64,000 nucleotides of DNA from Mongoliitalea lutea. GTDB taxonomy: Bacteria > Bacteroidota > Bacteroidia > Cytophagales > Cyclobacteriaceae. The number at the start of each line of letters is the position of its first letter. Position 1 is the stretch's first letter. The notes under the pieces are model-generated. The model saw only the letters and a program-made list of their open reading frames with translations. It ran no database searches and was not told the origin of the DNA. Location of the stretch: NCBI RefSeq assembly GCF_014652135.1, contig NZ_BMYF01000014.1, positions 1 through 64,000 of the forward strand, read 5' to 3'. Position numbers and translations under genes: made by a program. Of this stretch, positions 16,313-24,772 are shown piece after piece.

Positions 16313-16924
16313 TCAAAAAGTGTCGGTAGCCTCAGGTTCTTGGTTTTCCGTATAAAACTGATAGGTCAGTACTTTCTCAATGGCTTTTTGGATCGCCTGA
16401 TTGATGGGCATTTGATCCGTGGTCAGCCCATGATCGATGTTGAATAATTGGGCATAATAGCCACTGCTGGATGGTAGATGCAGACCTTCATTGATAGCTT
16501 GAGCGGCTGTTTTAAACTGGGTCTGCTTTTGGGTTTTTATATTCTTGCAGGTGATGATTTCTTTTTGTCCGTGCTTATTTGTGCGATAGGAAGAACTAAA
16601 GAGACGGCAAATCATACCTCTATTGTGATAATCTGAGCAAAAGCCCATGGATCCATCTTCCGAAAAGCTTTTATATACGATACACCAATCATCCGCTGTC
16701 TTGCTTTCCAACAACTCAAGTGCTGCCTCGGCCTTTCCCTTATCATAGAGATCGAAGGCTAAGGGTATAAATTCCATCACTGTGGCACTTACTTTGGGAT
16801 TGGAGCAACACTTCCCACAGCCACTGATACAGGTCAATTGGCTCACATCCATAAACGCTTTGACATCCTGATCCAATTGATCAAAAACCTTTCTCACTTC
16901 TGCTGATTTTTCCCTTAAGTTCAT
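16313..16924 (-). CDS. YkgJ-type cysteine cluster protein
   Basis: This is a 203-residue cytoplasmic protein. An early CxxxCGKCC block (CISGCGKCC, about 32-40) and later Cys residues at WCIVY, GFCSDY, GMICRLF and ITCKN fit the CxxCxxCC zinc/iron-sulfur binding family (YkgJ). The biochemical role of the family is not well defined. Its stop is 52 bp from the holin-like gene start, so it may be the operon's first gene. Confidence 0.85.
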   Translation of the reverse strand: MNLREKSAEVRKVFDQLDQDVKAFMDVSQLTCISGCGKCCSNPKVSATVMEFIPLAFDLYDKGKAEAALELLESKTADDWCIVYKSFSEDGSMGFCSDYHNRGMICRLFSSSYRTNKHGQKEIITCKNIKTQKQTQFKTAAQAINEGLHLPSSSGYYAQLFNIDHGLTTDQMPINQAIQKAIEKVLTYQFYTENQEPEATDTF

Positions 16925-17055
16925 AGCTTTTAAATAAAAGTTTGCGAAGGTACAGAGAGTTTATAATATCTACAATAGCCTACCTTGAGCATACGCATAA
17001 ATTGCTAGGAAGTTAATTTTCAGAAAATTATGATCAAAGATGTGATTTTTTTGTA

Positions 17056-17557
17056 ACCATTAAGGGATTAAGGAAATTAAGACCCCTTAATGCCTCTTCA
17101 CTTCTTAATGGTTTCTCTTTTATTAAAGAATTCCACTCCATGTTTTTTACCATGAAGGAATTAAGAGGTTTAAGTTTCTTCTTAATGACTCTTAACTCCT
17201 TAATGGTTTTTTCTCACCATTAAGGGATTAAGGAAATTAAGACCCCTTAATGCCTCTTCACTTCTTAATGGTTTCTCTTTTATTAAAGAATTCCACTCCA
17301 TGTTTTTTACCATGAAGGAATTAAGAGGTTTAAGTTTCTTCTTAATGACTCTTAACTCCTTAATGGTTTTTTCTCACCATTAAGGGATTAAGGAAATTAA
17401 GACCCCTTAATGCCTCTTCACTTCTTAATGGTTTCTCTTTTATTAAAGAATTCCACTCTATGTTTTTTTTACCATGAAGGAATTAAGGGGATTAAGTTTT
17501 TTCTTAATGATTCTTAACTCCTTAATGGTTTTTTCTCACCTTTAAGGGATTAAGCTA
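17056..17557. repeat. Tandem 160-bp repeats with CCATTAAG/CTTAATGG inverted motifs
   Basis: These fill most of the 653-bp gap upstream of the GxxExxY gene. Units start with ACCATTAAGGGATTAAGG at 17056, 17216 and 17376. The first two look identical over 160 bp. The third has scattered changes and 2 extra Ts, and a fourth start at 17538 breaks off after about 20 bp. Each unit holds two inverted pairs with CCATTAAG or CCATGAAG on one side and CTTAATGG on the other, giving two potential hairpins. A degenerate copy lies beyond the gene at 18050-18214. Confidence 0.9.
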
Positions 17558-17577
17558 ATGAAACCTTTCTTAATAAT

Positions 17578-17985
17578 TTACCCATCAGGAAGTTGCGCAA
17601 AGTATTCATTCACAAATGGTTTCTTGCTACGTGTAATGTTATCAGTAAAAAAATTTATCAAAAGCCCTTGAGGCTTCTTTAACAACTTCATATACGTCAA
17701 TAATTGTGCTTCGTGGACTGGAAGGATATTCTCTATTGCTTTCAATTCTACTACAACCATTTTGTTAACTAGTAAATCAACCCTCAAATTAACCTCCATT
17801 TCTAAGGTATCATAAATCACAGGGACTCGCATTTGCTGATCAACTTCGTATCCTTTTTTAATAAGTTCATGCCTCAGACAGTGCTCATAAACACTTTCAA
17901 GCAATCCCGGCCCCAGTTCCTTATGGACTTTAATCGCTAACCCCACAATTTCGTAGGACAGCTGAGTTACCTCTCGTTTTGTCAT
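17578..17985 (-). CDS. GxxExxY family protein
   Basis: This 135-residue cytoplasmic protein has the family signature GLLESVYE (28-35) following GLAIKVHKELGPG. A nuclease-like core VDLLVNKMVVVELKA (D..E-x-K spacing) follows, with PD-(D/E)xK character. The family is widespread in Bacteroidetes, often single-gene and near repeats, and its function is unknown. The gene sits between near-identical short repeats: the 160-bp tandem array ends about 20 bp from its stop, and a degenerate copy lies upstream of its start. This suggests that gene and repeats move or evolve together. Confidence 0.88.
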   Translation of the reverse strand: MTKREVTQLSYEIVGLAIKVHKELGPGLLESVYEHCLRHELIKKGYEVDQQMRVPVIYDTLEMEVNLRVDLLVNKMVVVELKAIENILPVHEAQLLTYMKLLKKPQGLLINFFTDNITRSKKPFVNEYFAQLPDG

Positions 17986-18049
17986 AAGCAGCAGTATTTC
18001 TAAAAAACAATAAACTAATCACACCCATCAATTTAGTGATTTTTTTTGT

Positions 18050-18214
18050 AACCATTAAGGGATTAAGAAAATTAAGAACCCACTTAATGAACCTTAACTT
18101 CTTAATGGTTTCCCATCACGGAAAATTTAAAACTACTTTATGAAATCACCATAGTTTTTGCTATCATTGAAAGGTTAAAATCTTCTTCAGTACCTTTAAT
18201 TCCTAAATGGTTTT
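18050..18214. repeat. Degenerate copy of the 160-bp repeat beyond the GxxExxY gene
   Basis: This begins with the same GTAACCATTAAGGGATTAAG block, preceded by the same GTGATTTTTTT context as at 17042. The first hairpin ends at CTTCTTAATGGTTTC. The second half is decayed but still ends CCTAAATGGTTTT. It is a single copy. Confidence 0.75.
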
Positions 18215-18220
18215 CTAATC

Positions 18221-18961
18221 ATGCGAAAATTTTTCATTTTTCTACTCACACTATTCATCAGTTTCCAAAGCTTCAGTCAATCCATTCTTTACTTGAACGA
18301 GTATCGCGTTCCAATTCAGCCTAGCAAAAAGTCCCCTGCCAGTTATTTTATGATTAAAACAGCTTCGGGCCTATCAGAACTGATCCTCACCTTCACGATG
18401 GATACAGTAAAAGTATTTGAAAAAAGAGAGGATAAAAATGAAGAAGGAACAGTCATCAAAAAAATTCAAACTGAATACACTGACCAAGGAGCATTAAAAG
18501 CTAGAACAGTGAAAGACTTGTTGACATCCACCAACTCCACTGAAACCTTTTTCCTCAATGGTCATCCAAAAAGTAAAACCACCTCAAAAGCAGGAACAAT
18601 CGTAGAAGAACTGTACTTTGATGAAGATGGTCAGGAACTATCCAAGGCAACCAAGATCGCACCATTACCCAAAGGAAATATGCAAGGCTGGTATAAGTAC
18701 TTGGCTAACAATATGCGAATGCCAGAAGATGTCAAAAGATCTGGTTTGAATGAAACAGTATATGTAAAGTTTGAGGTAGCCACCGATGGAAGTCTTGACA
18801 ACATTCACGTATTGAACCCAGAAGAGGTCCATACCTCCATTTCCAAAGAAGCCATACGACTCCTTACAAAATATCCCCATCAATGGACACCTGGAACACT
18901 CAATGGAGTAGCCACTGCAATGGATATGATACTTCCATTGAGGTTTAAGTATGGAAACTAG
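18221..18961 (+). CDS. TonB-like energy transducer C-terminal domain protein
   Basis: This 246-residue protein has a signal peptide (cleavage after SFSQ, about 20). A middle part carries MORN-like repeats, reading EEGTVIKKIQTEYTDQGALKARTV and FFLNGHPKSKT in sequence. A C-terminal TonB-like domain (about 165-245) contains YVKFEVATDGSLDNIHVLNP. Unlike true TonB it lacks the N-terminal membrane anchor and Pro-rich spacer. It therefore probably acts in the periplasm by domain contacts and not by energy coupling. It is monocistronic. The start is the first ATG after the degenerate repeat. Confidence 0.8.
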   Translation: MRKFFIFLLTLFISFQSFSQSILYLNEYRVPIQPSKKSPASYFMIKTASGLSELILTFTMDTVKVFEKREDKNEEGTVIKKIQTEYTDQGALKARTVKDLLTSTNSTETFFLNGHPKSKTTSKAGTIVEELYFDEDGQELSKATKIAPLPKGNMQGWYKYLANNMRMPEDVKRSGLNETVYVKFEVATDGSLDNIHVLNPEEVHTSISKEAIRLLTKYPHQWTPGTLNGVATAMDMILPLRFKYGN

Positions 18962-19087
18962 CTGTTTATCGAAGCAAGTATCCCATAGCATATTCAAAAA
19001 CAATCGATTACGTAAGCGCTATCTGAAATTTTTAAAACTTATATCGATAAAATTTAGAATAAAATTCTGTTTTGGCTTTAGATTGAG

Positions 19088-19182
19088 TAGTTTTGTAGCT
19101 TGTAATTAGCAGGTTAGGAACTAACATGCATGAAGTTATCTTGATTTCACCATCAAGCTTTCATCCTAACCTCTAATTTTTT
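19088..19182 (+). ncRNA. Structured RNA leader or small RNA upstream of sulP, with -7 box
   Basis: A -7 box TAGTTTTG (19088-19095) is followed by AATTAG-C-AGGTTAGGA (19104-19119). This pairs with TCCTAACCTCTAATT (19164-19178) as 15 bp with one bulged C. An inner hairpin CTTGAT/ATCAAG lies at 19140-19157, and Ts follow the outer stem (19179-19182). The predicted transcript of about 80 nt would thus start and end in a closed stem with a U-tail. It could be a small RNA with its own terminator, or an attenuator or riboswitch-like leader for the SulP gene 38 bp downstream. It matches no RNA family I recognise. Confidence 0.5.
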
Positions 19183-19219
19183 CATTCGAAAAAGTTGCTT
19201 TCCCAAACCTATTGAATTC

Positions 19220-20776
19220 ATGACACAATTATTTTACCGTCTATTTAAACCTACACAGGCAAATTTAAAAGATGAAGTTTTATCTGGTTTAACAGTGGCC
19301 TTAGCATTGGTGCCCGAAGCAGTTGCCTTTTCGTTGATTGCGGGTGTCAGTCCATTGATAGGTTTATACACTGCATTTATCATTGGATTGATTACCTCGA
19401 TTTTGGGAGGAAGACCTGGCATGATTTCAGGCGCAACTGGGGCAATCGCCGTAGTAGTAGTTGCTTTGGTCGTATCTCATGGAGTTGAATATCTTTTTGC
19501 CGCTGTTGTTTTGATGGGATTGATCCAAATTGCAGTTGGCTTACTGAAGCTGGGTAAATTGATTCGCTTGGTGCCACATCCGGTAATGTTCGGCTTTGTC
19601 AATGGACTAGCTATTGTCATCGGAATGGCGCAGTTTGAGCAGTTCAAATTCACTACAGCAGCAGGTACTGTGGAGTGGATGACTGGGAATCCATTATATT
19701 TAATGATTGGTCTGGTGGGTTTGACCATGGTCATCATCAAGTTTTTCCCTAAAGTTACTACCGCAGTTCCTTCGGCATTAGTAGCTATATTAACCATTTC
19801 CGCAATTGTCATCTTCGGAGGAATTGATACCCGAACAGTGGGTGACTTGGCTTCTATCAGTGGTGGATTGCCTGAATTTCATATTCCGTTGGTTCCGTTC
19901 AATTGGGAAACCTTTATGATCATTCTGCCCTATTCTGCTATTATGGCTGGGGTTGGTCTGATTGAGAGTTTGTTAACCTTGACTTTAATCGATGAAATCA
20001 CCGAAACCCGAGGACATGGAAATAAAGAGTGTGTCGCGCAGGGTGTCGCTAACCTGACTACTGGATTATTCGGTGGCATGGGAGGTTGCGCCATGATAGG
20101 ACAATCGTTGATTAATGTGAATGCAGGAGGTCGTAACCGGATTTCGGGGATTGTGGCATCTGTTGGATTATTAATCTTTATCCTATTTCTTTCCAGCTAC
20201 ATTGAAATGATCCCTATGGCTGCATTGGTTGGCTTGATGTTTATGGTGGCTATCGGTACTTTTGAATGGGCTTCTTTGAAAGTATTCAGAAAAGTACCTT
20301 TTCATGATGTCTTAGTAATGGTAGTAGTTACCCTAGTGACAGTCTTCTTACATAACCTTGCCTTGGCCGTGTTGGTAGGAGTAATTATTTCAGCCTTGGT
20401 ATTTGCTTGGCAAAATGCTAAAATGATCCGCACAAGAAAGCGTGTGGATGAAAATGGAGTGAAACATTATGAAGTATTCGGTCCTCTATTTTTTGCATCA
20501 GCTATGACATTCGGACAAAAGTTTGACCCCATCAATGACCCTGAGGAAATAGTCATTGACTTTGCTGAAAGCAGAATTGTGGATCACTCCGGAATTGATG
20601 CCATCCATAAGGTAACCGAGCGCTACCATAAAATGGGGAAAACCGTTTATATCCGACACTTGGATAGTTCTAGTAAAGTCCTTTTGAACAAAGCAGAAAA
20701 GATCATCAATGTAAATTACACCGACGATGATCCTTCTTTCAAGATTGTATTAGATGAAGAAAAAACGATGGTGTAG
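19220..20776 (+). CDS. SulP family anion transporter with STAS domain
   Basis: This 518-residue inner membrane protein has about 11-12 hydrophobic segments (about 15-405). The family opening is LSGLTVALALVPEAVAFSLIAGV, read in two parts here. A C-terminal cytoplasmic STAS domain (about 420-510) includes VIDFAESRIVDHSGIDAIH. The family carries sulfate, bicarbonate or other small anions, and the substrate cannot be told from sequence alone. A folded RNA element precedes it and may regulate it. The downstream gene is only an AraC remnant. Confidence 0.92.
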   Translation: MTQLFYRLFKPTQANLKDEVLSGLTVALALVPEAVAFSLIAGVSPLIGLYTAFIIGLITSILGGRPGMISGATGAIAVVVVALVVSHGVEYLFAAVVLMGLIQIAVGLLKLGKLIRLVPHPVMFGFVNGLAIVIGMAQFEQFKFTTAAGTVEWMTGNPLYLMIGLVGLTMVIIKFFPKVTTAVPSALVAILTISAIVIFGGIDTRTVGDLASISGGLPEFHIPLVPFNWETFMIILPYSAIMAGVGLIESLLTLTLIDEITETRGHGNKECVAQGVANLTTGLFGGMGGCAMIGQSLINVNAGGRNRISGIVASVGLLIFILFLSSYIEMIPMAALVGLMFMVAIGTFEWASLKVFRKVPFHDVLVMVVVTLVTVFLHNLALAVLVGVIISALVFAWQNAKMIRTRKRVDENGVKHYEVFGPLFFASAMTFGQKFDPINDPEEIVIDFAESRIVDHSGIDAIHKVTERYHKMGKTVYIRHLDSSSKVLLNKAEKIINVNYTDDDPSFKIVLDEEKTMV

Positions 20777-20812
20777 TTATTATCTCAATAAATGATTGAA
20801 GGCCTTAGGTGA

Positions 20813-20950
20813 AAGCTCAAGGCTTATTTTGAAAACATCAACCAAATCGCCGATTTACTTCAATTTAACGATGCCTCCTACTTCGTTAAGTTCTTTAAAA
20901 AACATACTGGGGAAACCCCACATCAGTTTAGGGGGAGGTATTTCGGATAA
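20813..20950 (+). pseudogene. AraC-family regulator remnant (HTH C-terminus only)
   Basis: A 45-residue frame reads KLKAYFENINQIADLLQF, then NDASYFVKFFKKHTGETPHQFR, and stops. This is the second helix-turn-helix of an AraC/XylS regulator with its normal C-terminal end. It is preceded by a TGA and has no start, so about 85 percent of the gene is missing. No other part is found in the 500-bp gap between SulP and the VOC gene. Confidence 0.7.
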
Positions 20951-20959
20951 AAAAGATAG

Positions 20960-21075
20960 TTTCTCGCAGCGATCGCAACGATTAACGCAGGGCTCGCTGC
21001 GTGAAAATATTTAAATACCCCCCGCTGCGCTCGTTGCGAATTTCTTTGCGCTCGCCGCGTGAAATAGTTGAAAAC
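20960..21075. repeat. GC-rich CGCTGCG-type intergenic repeats
   Basis: These are variants of CTCGCTGCGTGAAA and CTCGCCGCGTGAAA with CGCAGCG complements. They are much richer in GC than their surroundings and look like a small dispersed intergenic element. No reading frame crosses them convincingly. The next 200 bp to the VOC gene are AT-rich with no clear element. Confidence 0.45.
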
Positions 21076-21277
21076 CGAGGTGCTAAATGACCTCAAAGGT
21101 TAAACCCCCACCCATTTTTACCAAAATACCTGTATATACCTAGGTTATTTTTGTAATCGGTGAATCATCTTTAAGTTTTTCATCCATCAACCTATGTTTA
21201 AAAAATGCACCTGGTATCATTTGAACGTTAAGCATTCTCATTTTTTCATTAACTTCCTGTTTCAATCCATCCCCTTT

Positions 21278-22597
21278 ATGAAAAATATTCTCTACTTATT
21301 ACTCCTAAGCCTTTTGTTCAGCTGCCAAGCCCCCACTGAAAAAGCCAAACACTTGGGCCACATGCATGCTTTCATAGAAATGGTTGCTGCGGATGTGAAG
21401 CCCATTGCCCTAAGCGAACCCATGGACCCGAAAATGGTGGATAAACTATGGGAGGAAGTCATGACCATGGCGGAGAATGCGGGCGTTGGGGTATTTAGAG
21501 AACCTGAGCTTATTCAAACTTCCTTATTTCCTTCGTCTGTTGCTTCGGGAAAAGAAGTGCTGATTTTCCACAAAGAAAATTCTCTCGCAGCCTATTTGGA
21601 TTTAAAAAGCGATCTCTCCAAACTCGACCCGGAGGCAGCGGCAAGAAGATTCGGGAGATTATTAGGCTATCCTTCGCATTACATCAACCACTTACTTTCC
21701 AAGAATACAGACTTTCAATCGCTGCCTGATTTCGGTATCCAAGCAACCAATATCTTCCTGTACTACAAAGACCTTGCAAATGCATCAGACTTTTATGGAA
21801 GTCTCTTGGGTTTGGAAAAAGTCACAGACTATGCATTTGCCAAAACCTTCCGCATCTCAACGGATGCTTACCTCACATTGGTAGACGAAGCTGTTGGCAG
21901 ACATAAGGCGGATGAACCCAAAACTGTAGCCATCGCATTGTTAACCGACCAATTGCCCGAGTGGTATGCGTACCTGTTGGAAAAGAATGTTCCCATCAAA
22001 TACACCTACAAACCAAAAACTGATAACGCCCACGATGGATTTGTGGCTATAGATCCAGAAGGTTACTTATTGGAATTTGAAACCTTCAAGCAGCATCCTG
22101 AAAATGAATTGCTGATGCCTCAATTGAAAAAATTTGAAGCACTTCCAACAACCAACCCTTCCATCGCAGCAGGTTTGGGTTTCTATGGAGCAGTATTTTG
22201 GACCTACTATGAGGACTTGCAAGAAGCAGATATCTTTTATAAAGAAAAAGTTGGCCTTCCACTAATCGTTGATCAAGGTTGGGCAAAAGTATATCAGGCA
22301 TCGCAAACAGGATACATTGGTTTGGTAGATGAACGTAGAGGCATGCACAACTTTACCGAAAAAAAGGGAAGTAGTATAGCCTTTATAATGCAAGACTTAG
22401 AAGGTTGGTATGCATATGTTCAGGCACAAACTCCCTTCACTCTACACCGGGAATGGTATGAAGGTGCTGACAAGCGTTACCAAGCATTTGTTGGCATAGA
22501 CACGGGAGGTTATTTCTTAGAATTTAATAGCTTCAATCCACATCCTGACAACGAAGCATTTCTAAAACTACTGCTGCCCGAATGGAAATTTTATTGA
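21278..22597 (+). CDS. VOC-domain lipoprotein
   Basis: This is a 439-residue protein. The chosen ATG gives a lipoprotein signal ending LLFSCQAP with the lipid Cys near 17. An upstream start 28 codons earlier would hide the signal. After a polar helical region, two glyoxalase/VOC modules follow (about 150-260 and 290-430), recognisable as NIFLYYKDLANASDFYGSLLGL and TYYEDLQEADIFYKEKVGLP. Such proteins bind metals or small ligands or act as isomerases or dioxygenases. Its role at the periplasmic face is unknown. Its last 16 bp overlap the TSUP permease gene, so the two are coupled. Confidence 0.8.
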   Translation: MKNILYLLLLSLLFSCQAPTEKAKHLGHMHAFIEMVAADVKPIALSEPMDPKMVDKLWEEVMTMAENAGVGVFREPELIQTSLFPSSVASGKEVLIFHKENSLAAYLDLKSDLSKLDPEAAARRFGRLLGYPSHYINHLLSKNTDFQSLPDFGIQATNIFLYYKDLANASDFYGSLLGLEKVTDYAFAKTFRISTDAYLTLVDEAVGRHKADEPKTVAIALLTDQLPEWYAYLLEKNVPIKYTYKPKTDNAHDGFVAIDPEGYLLEFETFKQHPENELLMPQLKKFEALPTTNPSIAAGLGFYGAVFWTYYEDLQEADIFYKEKVGLPLIVDQGWAKVYQASQTGYIGLVDERRGMHNFTEKKGSSIAFIMQDLEGWYAYVQAQTPFTLHREWYEGADKRYQAFVGIDTGGYFLEFNSFNPHPDNEAFLKLLLPEWKFY

Positions 22598-23355
22598 TAG
22601 CCATTGCTGCATTTTTCACAGCTATTCTCACCTTCTTTTCAGGGTTTGGCTTGGGAACCATATTGACTCCTGTTTTTATGGTCTTTTTCCCAGTAGACCT
22701 CGCGATCGCCTTGACTGGAGTGGTTCACTTTTTCAACAATATCTTCAAGCTTTTATTGGTTGGAAAAAATGCAGATAAAGCTGTCCTGATAAGATTTGGA
22801 GTGCCTGCGGTGATCGCCGCTTTTGCAGGTTCTTGGGTTTTACTCAATATCACCAAATTGGATCCTTTATTCAGCTACGAGCTTTTTGGAAAGACCTTTT
22901 CGGTCGAGCCGATGAAGTTTATTGTCGCTATCCTTTTGATAATTTTTGCTTTGATGGACCTTATCCCATACTTTCAAAATTTTCAGTTTGGAAAAGAAAA
23001 ATTGCCTTTCGGCGGATTTCTAAGCGGGTTTTTTGGAGGACTTTCGGGGAATCAAGGAGCACTTCGTGCAGCATTTTTGATTAAGGCAGGATTATCCAAA
23101 GAAGCATTTATCGGCACAGCAGTAGTCGTATCTACCTTTGTTGATTTTACCCGACTGAGTGTGTATGCTACACGCTTTGTAAGTACGGATTTAAGTGATA
23201 ACCTGACTGTGGTAGTGACTGCAACCCTTGCAGCAATTACAGGTGCATACATTGGAAACAAGCTCTTGAAAAAAGTGACACTAAAATCTATTCAAATGAC
23301 AGTAGCGATTTTACTGATTGTGTTATCCATCGCTTTAGGTGCGGGGTGGATTTAG
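22582..23355 (+). CDS. TSUP family (TauE/SafE) permease
   Basis: This is a 257-residue inner membrane protein with about 8 hydrophobic segments in two halves. The conserved FFSGFGLGTILTP opens the first half and GFFGGLSGNQGALRAAF opens the second. The family exports sulfite or sulfonates, or moves other small organic anions. The gene starts inside the preceding lipoprotein gene, which suggests shared expression and perhaps a shared substrate. Confidence 0.9.
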   Translation: MEILLIAIAAFFTAILTFFSGFGLGTILTPVFMVFFPVDLAIALTGVVHFFNNIFKLLLVGKNADKAVLIRFGVPAVIAAFAGSWVLLNITKLDPLFSYELFGKTFSVEPMKFIVAILLIIFALMDLIPYFQNFQFGKEKLPFGGFLSGFFGGLSGNQGALRAAFLIKAGLSKEAFIGTAVVVSTFVDFTRLSVYATRFVSTDLSDNLTVVVTATLAAITGAYIGNKLLKKVTLKSIQMTVAILLIVLSIALGAGWI

Positions 23356-23382
23356 AAAATGATTGCATTGATAGTAATCCTA

Positions 23383-24576
23383 TCAATATAAGAAACCAAA
23401 AAGCCATAAAGGAATAGATTTCCCGACTGGATATTCAAGGTCATCTTTGACAAGCCAAGAGTTTTCAATTGCACTGACTTGCTTAGCATCTTTATTTTTA
23501 CCTCCAATCTCAAAAATATATTTTCTATCCACCAAAAAATCACCTGCTTTTGGATATGAAATGGTATGGTTAACCCCCACTTGATTGTTAAAAAACAATT
23601 CTCTTACCGTACCGATTGCTGGAGATTCTTCCGAAAGTGCATACAACAGATTGGTATTTTCAAGAAATATTTTTTCAGGTTTTTGAAGAATTGCGGTACT
23701 GTTACCACTGCTTTGAAGAAGACTTAAAAGCCGCGCTTCCTCCAAAAAATACAGATAATTATTAATCGAATTTCTATGGATGCCCGTCTTCTCCGCAAGT
23801 TTATTAATATTAGGTTTAAAGGGCACTTGCTGCGCTACCACAAAAAGCAACTGTAACATTTTTTTTGCATGCCTAATATCGAATCCTTTCAGTTCGGCCA
23901 TATCATATTCTACAATCAGCCGTGTTTGCTGCTTGATTCGTTGATAATACCCCAACTTATCTTCAGATTGATAAGGGTAGTAACCTTGCTTGAGATACTC
24001 TTGAAAATACCTCAAGGGCTTGAAATCAGTTGGGAAGTTGCTCCGAATACTTTCTTTTTCAAACAAAGGCTTTTCTAACTCAATAGAAGGTAAATCCAAT
24101 CCATAAGTATATGTAAGATATTCACGGTAGGAAAGCCCTTTCAACTCATACATAAGCGCTCTCCTGCTCAAATCCCCTTCCTGCTTGGCGATATCAATAA
24201 TGGATGAACCAGTAAAGATTATTTCTAAATCTCTATACCGATCATAAAGATTTTTGATTTCCTGTGACCATGTAGGATACTTATGCACCTCATCCAATAC
24301 CAACAGTTTACCCCCCTGCTGATAAAATGTTTTTACTGTGTCAGTCAACCGATTCCCTGAAAAATATATATCATCCAAAGAAAAATACGCTTTCTGTGAA
24401 ATCGGAAGCTGGGATTCTTTTAATCTCTGGAGTAAGAGCGTAGTTTTACCTGTTCCCCTGGCACCTTTGATACCTATCAATCTGTTTTCCCAATTAATTT
24501 GAGCAAAAAGATATCTTTTAAAGTCTAGAGAGACTTCATGAATCAATTGTTCGGAATTTAACAATAGCTCTTCCAT
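23383..24576 (-). CDS. AAA ATPase with DUF4143 domain
   Basis: This 397-residue protein has the Walker A motif GARGTGKTT (about 38-46), the Walker B motif LLVLDEVHKYP (about 89-99), a winged-helix segment (KPNINKLAEKTGIHRNSINNYL) and a C-terminal DUF4143 region with nuclease-like FLVDRKYIFEIGGK. It is a member of the AAA_14/DUF4143 family common in Bacteroidetes, whose role is unsettled. The ATG before EELLLNSE lies 20 bp below a promoter, and a longer frame would include the promoter itself. Direct repeats overlap the promoter (24587-24632). The gene is single. Confidence 0.88.
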   Translation of the reverse strand: MEELLLNSEQLIHEVSLDFKRYLFAQINWENRLIGIKGARGTGKTTLLLQRLKESQLPISQKAYFSLDDIYFSGNRLTDTVKTFYQQGGKLLVLDEVHKYPTWSQEIKNLYDRYRDLEIIFTGSSIIDIAKQEGDLSRRALMYELKGLSYREYLTYTYGLDLPSIELEKPLFEKESIRSNFPTDFKPLRYFQEYLKQGYYPYQSEDKLGYYQRIKQQTRLIVEYDMAELKGFDIRHAKKMLQLLFVVAQQVPFKPNINKLAEKTGIHRNSINNYLYFLEEARLLSLLQSSGNSTAILQKPEKIFLENTNLLYALSEESPAIGTVRELFFNNQVGVNHTISYPKAGDFLVDRKYIFEIGGKNKDAKQVSAIENSWLVKDDLEYPVGKSIPLWLFGFLY

Positions 24577-24586
24577 AACTGTACAT

Positions 24587-24632
24587 ATACTTGTGCAAAT
24601 ATAAACATTTAACGCATTTATACTTGTGCAAA
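24587..24632 (-). promoter_or_regulatory. Promoter with 33-bp-spaced direct repeats upstream of AAA/DUF4143 gene
   Basis: The block ATACTTGTGCAAA occurs at 24587-24599 and 24620-24632, spaced 33 bp, about three DNA turns. On the minus strand the promoter-proximal copy includes TATATTTG (24596-24603), a match to the -7 consensus 20 bp before the ATG. A repressor or activator binding both sites would sit across the promoter. Confidence 0.5.
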
Positions 24633-24772
24633 AAATAAATATTTTGCATATTTGAACATGCATTAGTTGAAAAGCCCTTCTTTACACACGATAGAAAACA
24701 GCTTTAAGAAAATCTGTTGAGTTTAAACCCATTAATCAGCTAAGCAATCCTAACAACAAAACCATCATCCCT

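Noticed and set aside
17056-17557. CRISPR array
   Set aside because: The units are 160 bp, directly tandem, and have no unique spacers between short repeats. No cas genes are near.
20796-21014. 72-codon plus-strand frame after SulP
   Set aside because: It is out of frame with the recognisable AraC remnant at 20813-20950, so it is a shadow of decayed sequence.
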